Shown in pieces: positions 30,524 to 34,598 of a stretch of 34,598 nt of DNA (positions within the stretch are counted from its first letter, which is position 1; each line of letters starts with the position of its first letter). Made by a program: the position numbers and the translations under genes. Source of the DNA: T1Sed10-7 sp047921175 (GTDB lineage: Bacteria; Actinomycetota; Nitriliruptoria; Nitriliruptorales; Nitriliruptoraceae). Under the pieces are notes generated by a model. That model made no database searches. It was not told the origin of the DNA and saw nothing but the letters and a program-made list of their open reading frames with translations. The DNA lies in NCBI GenBank assembly GCA_047921175.1, contig JBLRWQ010000031.1:1-34598 (forward strand), written 5' to 3'.

Positions 30524-33009
30524 GCGGTTGCCTCGGCGGTCGACTCGGCGGGGACGGGGGTGGGGATCGCGACGTCGAGGGCGACCGCGGCACGGGTCAG
30601 CTCCTCGAGCCACCGCACCGCGGCGGCGTCGCCCTGACGGGCGCGGCGTACGAGCGCGCCATGGTGCTGGGTCACCAGCTGCCACAGCACGTCCTGGGCC
30701 GGGGTCAGGTCGACCTCGAACGGCACCAGGTCGATGACCTCGATCAGATCACGGACCCGCTGCATCGTGCCGGCGTGCTGGGGCCCGAAGCTCGCGAGCG
30801 GGTCGAGGTCGACCACCAGCAACTCGGCGATCCGACCGGCGATGCGGGCGATGGACCCCGACAGGGTGTGGGCCAGCCCGTCGGTGTCGAGGTCGACCCG
30901 GAATCGGGCCGCCTCCTCGAGCAGCGACTCCACCCGTCCGGGATCGGCACCGGTGGTGCCGAGCTGGGACTCGAGCTCCGCGTTGAGCACCACCTCGGCG
31001 GCGCTGCGCAACGGCTTCGGCATCTCGGACTCGAGCTCGCTCAGGTAGCGCATCAGCGGGGCACGGCCGCGGTAGATGCCGCGGTAGGAGGCCTCGACCT
31101 CCTCCATCGTGGCGGCGAGCACCCGGTCGATGATGCGCTGCTGCTCGTCCCGGAACAGGTCGCGCAGGGTGAAGGGCTCCCCCTCGAAGTGGTGGTCGAT
31201 GGCCCGGATGACCGCCGGGAAGTCGGCGGTCTGGAAGTGCCGATCGAGCTCGTCGCGGAGGCCGACGTAGAGGGCGTGGTCGCCCTGCACACGGACCCCG
31301 CACAGGAACGAGTGATCGCCGAGGTGCAGGACCGCGTAGTCGAAGGAGGCCTCGCCGTGGGTGACCACCGAGGTGACGGTGAGCTGGCCGACCACCAGCT
31401 GCGCCCGTCCGGCGCGCTCCCGATGCTCCTCGGTGCGCCGGATCTGGTAGGCGCCGATGCGTTCCGAGGAGCCGTACGGCTCCGACACGCTCGCGATGCC
31501 GAAGTGTGCCGCCACCTGGGCCAGGCCGACCGTCAACGGGCGGACCCGCTCGGTGTAGACCGCGGCCCCGTCGGGCACGGTGCGGTCGTTGGACTCCGCC
31601 TTGGCCAGGTTCTCGAGGAAGCGTGGCTCCAGGTCGTCCATGCCGGTGACGTCGCGTGCCAACTGCAGCGCGCGGGCCGCGTAGCGCAGGACCTGGACCG
31701 GCTCCGGCCGGGCCAGGTCCTCGAAGAACCAGCCGCAGCTGGTGTACATCAGCAGGGCGTGCCGCTGGAGCTCGAGCAGCTTCAGCGCCCGCATCTGCTC
31801 ACCGCGGGTCCCGACGCGGCCGGTGTGGGCCTCGAGGAACGGCTCGAGGTTGCGGTCGCGATCCAGGATCACGTCGATGTAGGCGTCGCGTGCGGCCCAC
31901 GGGTCGGCGAACACCTCCCCGCCGAGGCCCTCGAACACCGCCTCGAGCCCGGCCCACAGCTCGTCCAGGGCGGCCCGCAGCGGGGCCCGCCAGCGCTGCT
32001 GGGTCGACGGGTCCCCGCCACACCCGCAGTCGGAACGCCAGCGCTCGACCCCGTGCGCGCAGCTCCACGAGGAGGCCTGCAGCACCTGGGCCTCGTGGGT
32101 GACCTCGTGCCGTTCGAGGAAGGCGGCGTAGGTGACCAGCTCGACGTCGCCACGGGCATCGAGGTGGTCGAGGGCCGCGGCCAGCGCCATCTCGCCGTGG
32201 CGGTGGTGGTGCCCGTAGGACTCCCCGTCGGTGGCGATGTTGACCAGCTGCGGGCCGGAGCGGCCGTTGAACCCTTGGAGCAGCCGCTCCGCGAAGCGGC
32301 CCCCGTCGGCCAGCAGCCCCTCGAAGGCCACCCCCTGCGACAGCGGCCCGTCGTAGAAGAACACCGTGATGCTGGCACCCGACGGTAGGGGCACGCGGTA
32401 GGGCATGGTCGGGTCGACCCGCCCACCGCTGGCGTCCGTCCAGTGGTGCTGGCCGATGGCCCGGACCTGCGCCGCCTGGTACGGGGAGAGGACGGTGAAC
32501 CGGATGCCCTCGGCGGCCAGCAGCTCGAGGGTGGCGTCGTCCGCGGCCGTCTCGGCCAGCCACATCCCGTCCGGCCGCCGACCGAACCGATGCTCGAAGT
32601 CCCGCACCCCCCAGCGGACCTGGGTCTGCGCGTCGCGCGGGTGCGCGAGCGGCATGATCGCGTGGTTGTAGACCTGGGCCATCGCCGAGCCGACCCCGAA
32701 GCGCTCGACGCTGAGCCGGTCGGCCGCGATGATGGCGGCGTAGGTCGCCGGCGCGGCCTCCTCCATCCAGGACAGCAGGGTCGGCCCGATGTTGAAGCTG
32801 ATACGGGCGTAGTTGTTGACCAGCTGGGTGATGCGTCCGAAGCGGTCCAGGATGCGGGCACGGGTGTTGGGGTCGTAGCACTCCGCGGTGATGCGCTCGT
32901 TCCAGTCGTGGAACGGGTACGCCTCGGGCTGCCGCTCCACCAGCTCCAGCCACGGGTTCTCCCGTGGCGGTTGGTAGAAGTGCCCGTGCACACAGACGTA
33001 GCGATCCAC
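30520..33009 (-). CDS. GH57 family enzyme with DUF3536 C-terminal region, substrate unknown
   Basis: This 829-residue cytoplasmic protein starts at a GTG with GGAG six bases upstream. The N-terminal half is a GH57 barrel: VHGHFYQPPRENP with H8 and H10, DGMWLAETAADD with E153 at the usual nucleophile position, and NIATDGESYGHHH with D261 at the usual acid position. A cysteine cluster follows (C317, C328, C330 in SWSCAHG and SDCGCG), which may bind metal or be structural. The C-terminal half is helical and matches what is called DUF3536. Relatives in GH57 are amylases, 4-alpha-glucanotransferases and branching enzymes; the DUF3536 type has no assigned reaction that I know of. Its place between glgB and treZ points to alpha-glucan processing ahead of trehalose formation. 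Confidence 0.88.
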   Translation of the reverse strand: MDRYVCVHGHFYQPPRENPWLELVERQPEAYPFHDWNERITAECYDPNTRARILDRFGRITQLVNNYARISFNIGPTLLSWMEEAAPATYAAIIAADRLSVERFGVGSAMAQVYNHAIMPLAHPRDAQTQVRWGVRDFEHRFGRRPDGMWLAETAADDATLELLAAEGIRFTVLSPYQAAQVRAIGQHHWTDASGGRVDPTMPYRVPLPSGASITVFFYDGPLSQGVAFEGLLADGGRFAERLLQGFNGRSGPQLVNIATDGESYGHHHRHGEMALAAALDHLDARGDVELVTYAAFLERHEVTHEAQVLQASSWSCAHGVERWRSDCGCGGDPSTQQRWRAPLRAALDELWAGLEAVFEGLGGEVFADPWAARDAYIDVILDRDRNLEPFLEAHTGRVGTRGEQMRALKLLELQRHALLMYTSCGWFFEDLARPEPVQVLRYAARALQLARDVTGMDDLEPRFLENLAKAESNDRTVPDGAAVYTERVRPLTVGLAQVAAHFGIASVSEPYGSSERIGAYQIRRTEEHRERAGRAQLVVGQLTVTSVVTHGEASFDYAVLHLGDHSFLCGVRVQGDHALYVGLRDELDRHFQTADFPAVIRAIDHHFEGEPFTLRDLFRDEQQRIIDRVLAATMEEVEASYRGIYRGRAPLMRYLSELESEMPKPLRSAAEVVLNAELESQLGTTGADPGRVESLLEEAARFRVDLDTDGLAHTLSGSIARIAGRIAELLVVDLDPLASFGPQHAGTMQRVRDLIEVIDLVPFEVDLTPAQDVLWQLVTQHHGALVRRARQGDAAAVRWLEELTRAAVALDVAIPTPVPAESTAEATA

Positions 33010-33060
33010 AGGTGCTCCGGGGTGGTGGGAGCGACGAACACCGGCATCACCGGACGCATG

Positions 33061-33084
33061 CCGACGGTCGCGGACGACCGTCGG
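33061..33084 (-). promoter_or_regulatory. perfect 10-bp hairpin in the leader of the GH57 gene
   Basis: CCGACGGTCG (33061-33070) and CGACCGTCGG (33075-33084) pair perfectly around a four-base loop. The hairpin lies 33 bases beyond the glgB stop and 51 bases before the GH57 start. It could end part of the glgB transcripts or, since a candidate -10 is upstream of it, act as a leader structure. No T-run follows. Confidence 0.5.
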
Positions 33085-33098
33085 CCTCGCGCATCCCT

Positions 33099-33104
33099 AG
33101 CCTA
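33099..33104 (-). promoter_or_regulatory. candidate -10 element (TAGGCT) for the GH57-treZ-glgX-treY-malQ unit
   Basis: On the minus strand TAGGCT occurs in the 108-base glgB-GH57 gap, the only gap in this block. It is identical to the hexamer before ilvC and the sigma-like gene. It could make the five downstream genes a separate transcription unit. Confidence 0.4.
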
Positions 33105-33117
33105 CGCGACCTGCCCG

Positions 33118-34598
33118 TCAGCGGCTGTCGGGCAGGAAGACCTCGACCGACAGCGGGGGCAGGGTCAACACCGCGGAGTGGGAACGTCCGTGGAACGGAT
33201 GCGGCAGCGCCTCCACCGCGCCGAAGTTGCCCGCCCCGGAGCCGCCGTACTCGACCGCATCGGAGTTGAAGGCCTCCGTCCAGGTGCCGCCGTGCGGCAG
33301 CCCGACCCGGTAGTTCTCCCGCACCATCGGGGTCAGGTTGGCGACCACCACCGCGGCGGAGCCGTCCCGGGCGCGGCGCAGGTAGCTGACCACCGAGGAC
33401 TGCCAGTCGCTGCCGTCCAGCCACTCGAACCCGAAGGGCTCGCTGTCGCCCTCGTGCAGGGCTGGCTCCTCGCGGTACAGGGTCGCGAGATCACGGACGC
33501 AGTGCAGCAGCATGCGGTGGTTCGGGTCCCCCTCGAACAGGTGCCAGTCCAGCGAGCGCTCGTGGGCCCACTCCGACCACTGCCCGAACTCGCTGCCCAT
33601 GAACAGCAGCTTCTTGCCCGGTGTGGTGAACATGTAGCCGTAGAGCGCCCGCAGGTTGGCGAAGCGCTGCCAGGTGTCCCCCGGCATCTTGCCGAGCAGC
33701 GACCCCTTGCCGTGCACCACCTCGTCGTGGGACAGGGGCAGGGTGTAGTTCTCCGAGTAGGCGTAGATGGACCGGAACGTCAGCTGGTCGTGGTGGTACT
33801 TGCGGTGGATCGGGTCGTGCTGGAACACCTTCAGGGTGTCGTGCATCCACCCCATGTCCCACTTGAACCCGAACCCGAGCCCGCCGAGGTAGGTCGGGCG
33901 CGACACCATCGGCCACGAGGTGGACTCCTCGGCGAAGGTCTGCACGTCCGGGAAGCGCTGGAAGACCTCGGTGTTGAACCGGCGCAGGAACTCGATCGCC
34001 TCGAGGTTCTCGTTGCCGCCGTAGATGTTCGGGATCCACTCCCCGTCGTTGCGGGAGTAGTCGAGGTAGAGCATGGACGCGACCGCATCGACCCGCAGCC
34101 CGTCGATGTGGTACTCCTCGAGCCAGAACAGCGCCGAGGAGAGCAGGAAGGCGACCACCTCGGGCCGGCCGTAGTTGAAGATGTAGCTGGACCAGTCCGG
34201 GTGGAAGCCCTGCTTGGGGTCGGCGTGCTCGTACAGGTGCGTGCCGTCGAAGTTGCCGAGCGCGAACTCGTCGGTCGGGAAGTGGCTCGGCACCCAGTCG
34301 AGGATCACGCCGATGCCGGCCTGGTGGAGCTGGTCGATCAGGAACTTGAGGTCCTGCGGGGTGCCGTAGCGCGAGGTCGGGGCGAAGTAGCCGGTGGACT
34401 GGTAGCCCCAGGAGCCGTAGAACGGGTGCTCCATGATGGGCAGGAACTCCACGTGGGTGAAGCCCATCGCCTGGATGTGGTAGACGAGCGGCTCGGCCAG
34501 CTCCCGGTAGGTCAGCGGGCGGGACCCGTCCCCGGTACGCCGCCACGAGCCGAGGTGGAGCTCGTAGATCGACATCGGCGCGTCCAGGCCGTGGCGCT
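33118..34598 (-). CDS. glgB: 1,4-alpha-glucan branching enzyme (GH13_9), 5' end outside the window
   Basis: The reading frame continues to the right edge without a start. The ATG at 34575 is the internal Met of the family motif LDAPMSIYELHLGSW, so about the first third of the protein (N-terminal CBM48 domains) lies outside. Present are LPIMEHPFYGSWGYQSTGYF, the nucleophile region YHIDGLRVDAVASMLYLDYS, the acid/base TFAEESTSWP, LPLSHDEVVHGKGSLLGKMP, and FMGSEFGQWSEWAHERSLDW. The C-terminal beta domain ends in VEVFLPDSR. The enzyme makes the alpha-1,6 branches of glycogen. The stop at 33118 is followed by a 108-base gap with a promoter-like hexamer and a hairpin before the GH57 gene. Confidence 0.97.
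   Translation of the reverse strand, partial: RHGLDAPMSIYELHLGSWRRTGDGSRPLTYRELAEPLVYHIQAMGFTHVEFLPIMEHPFYGSWGYQSTGYFAPTSRYGTPQDLKFLIDQLHQAGIGVILDWVPSHFPTDEFALGNFDGTHLYEHADPKQGFHPDWSSYIFNYGRPEVVAFLLSSALFWLEEYHIDGLRVDAVASMLYLDYSRNDGEWIPNIYGGNENLEAIEFLRRFNTEVFQRFPDVQTFAEESTSWPMVSRPTYLGGLGFGFKWDMGWMHDTLKVFQHDPIHRKYHHDQLTFRSIYAYSENYTLPLSHDEVVHGKGSLLGKMPGDTWQRFANLRALYGYMFTTPGKKLLFMGSEFGQWSEWAHERSLDWHLFEGDPNHRMLLHCVRDLATLYREEPALHEGDSEPFGFEWLDGSDWQSSVVSYLRRARDGSAAVVVANLTPMVRENYRVGLPHGGTWTEAFNSDAVEYGGSGAGNFGAVEALPHPFHGRSHSAVLTLPPLSVEVFLPDSR

Noticed and set aside
1..34598. CRISPR arrays, tRNA or rRNA genes, insertion sequences, prophage or toxin-antitoxin genes
   Set aside because: None was seen on either strand. 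The window is housekeeping and storage metabolism with no mobile-element hallmark apart from the suspect left-end junction.

Overview
The window is about 34.6 kb of very GC-rich (about 70-75%) DNA with actinobacterial character. GTG starts are frequent, gene pairs are tightly packed, and intergenic TAnnnT hexamers look like actinobacterial -10 elements. The glycogen enzymes are of mycobacterial type: a GlgM-like ADP-glucose glycosyltransferase and an Rv3032-like glycosyltransferase. A deep-branching high-GC actinobacterium (for example Nitriliruptoria/Euzebya-like) would fit, but the lineage is an inference. No tRNA, rRNA, CRISPR array, insertion sequence or phage gene was recognised, and no gene-free stretch exceeds 300 bases.

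Layout. (1) 1-1268: an ORF that joins the N-terminus of a GH116 glucosylceramidase-type protein to the C-terminal three quarters of a DUF418 membrane protein; it looks like a contig-end chimera. (2) 1276-4646, minus: pta then ackA, the acetate/acetyl-CoA interconversion pair. (3) 4797-7727: a two-TM potassium channel with an RCK domain, a stand-alone ilvC, and a convergent atypical NAD(P)-binding protein. (4) 7853-11523, plus: a conserved small protein, then a likely copper-delivery set (SCO1, PCuAC-like lipoprotein, membrane protein with a YtkA/FixH-like tail, cupredoxin), then an odd sigma-region-2-like membrane protein. (5) 11543-14264, minus: glpX and pgm. (6) 14528-21968, plus: glycogen phosphorylase, glgC, glgM-type glgA, an Rv3032-like glycosyltransferase and an M15 peptidase. 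(7) 21989-34598, minus: glgB (cut by the window edge), a GH57/DUF3536 enzyme, treZ, glgX, treY and malQ; the last five genes are joined by four consecutive 4-nt start/stop overlaps.

How they work together. FBPase (GlpX) and Pgm link gluconeogenesis to glucose-1-phosphate. GlgC makes ADP-glucose, and the GlgM-like and Rv3032-like transferases use it to build maltose-1-phosphate or alpha-1,4-glucan. GlgB branches the polymer. GlgP, GlgX and MalQ degrade and remodel it, and TreY/TreZ convert its ends to trehalose. GlgE, TreS and Mak are not in the window. The least characterised enzyme in the pathway block is the GH57/DUF3536 protein, which keeps the apparent GH57 catalytic Glu and Asp. Other less ordinary points are the copper cluster with a Met/Asp-rich insertion in its PCuAC-like protein, the sigma-like membrane protein, and structured 5' leaders before glgC and the GH57 gene.
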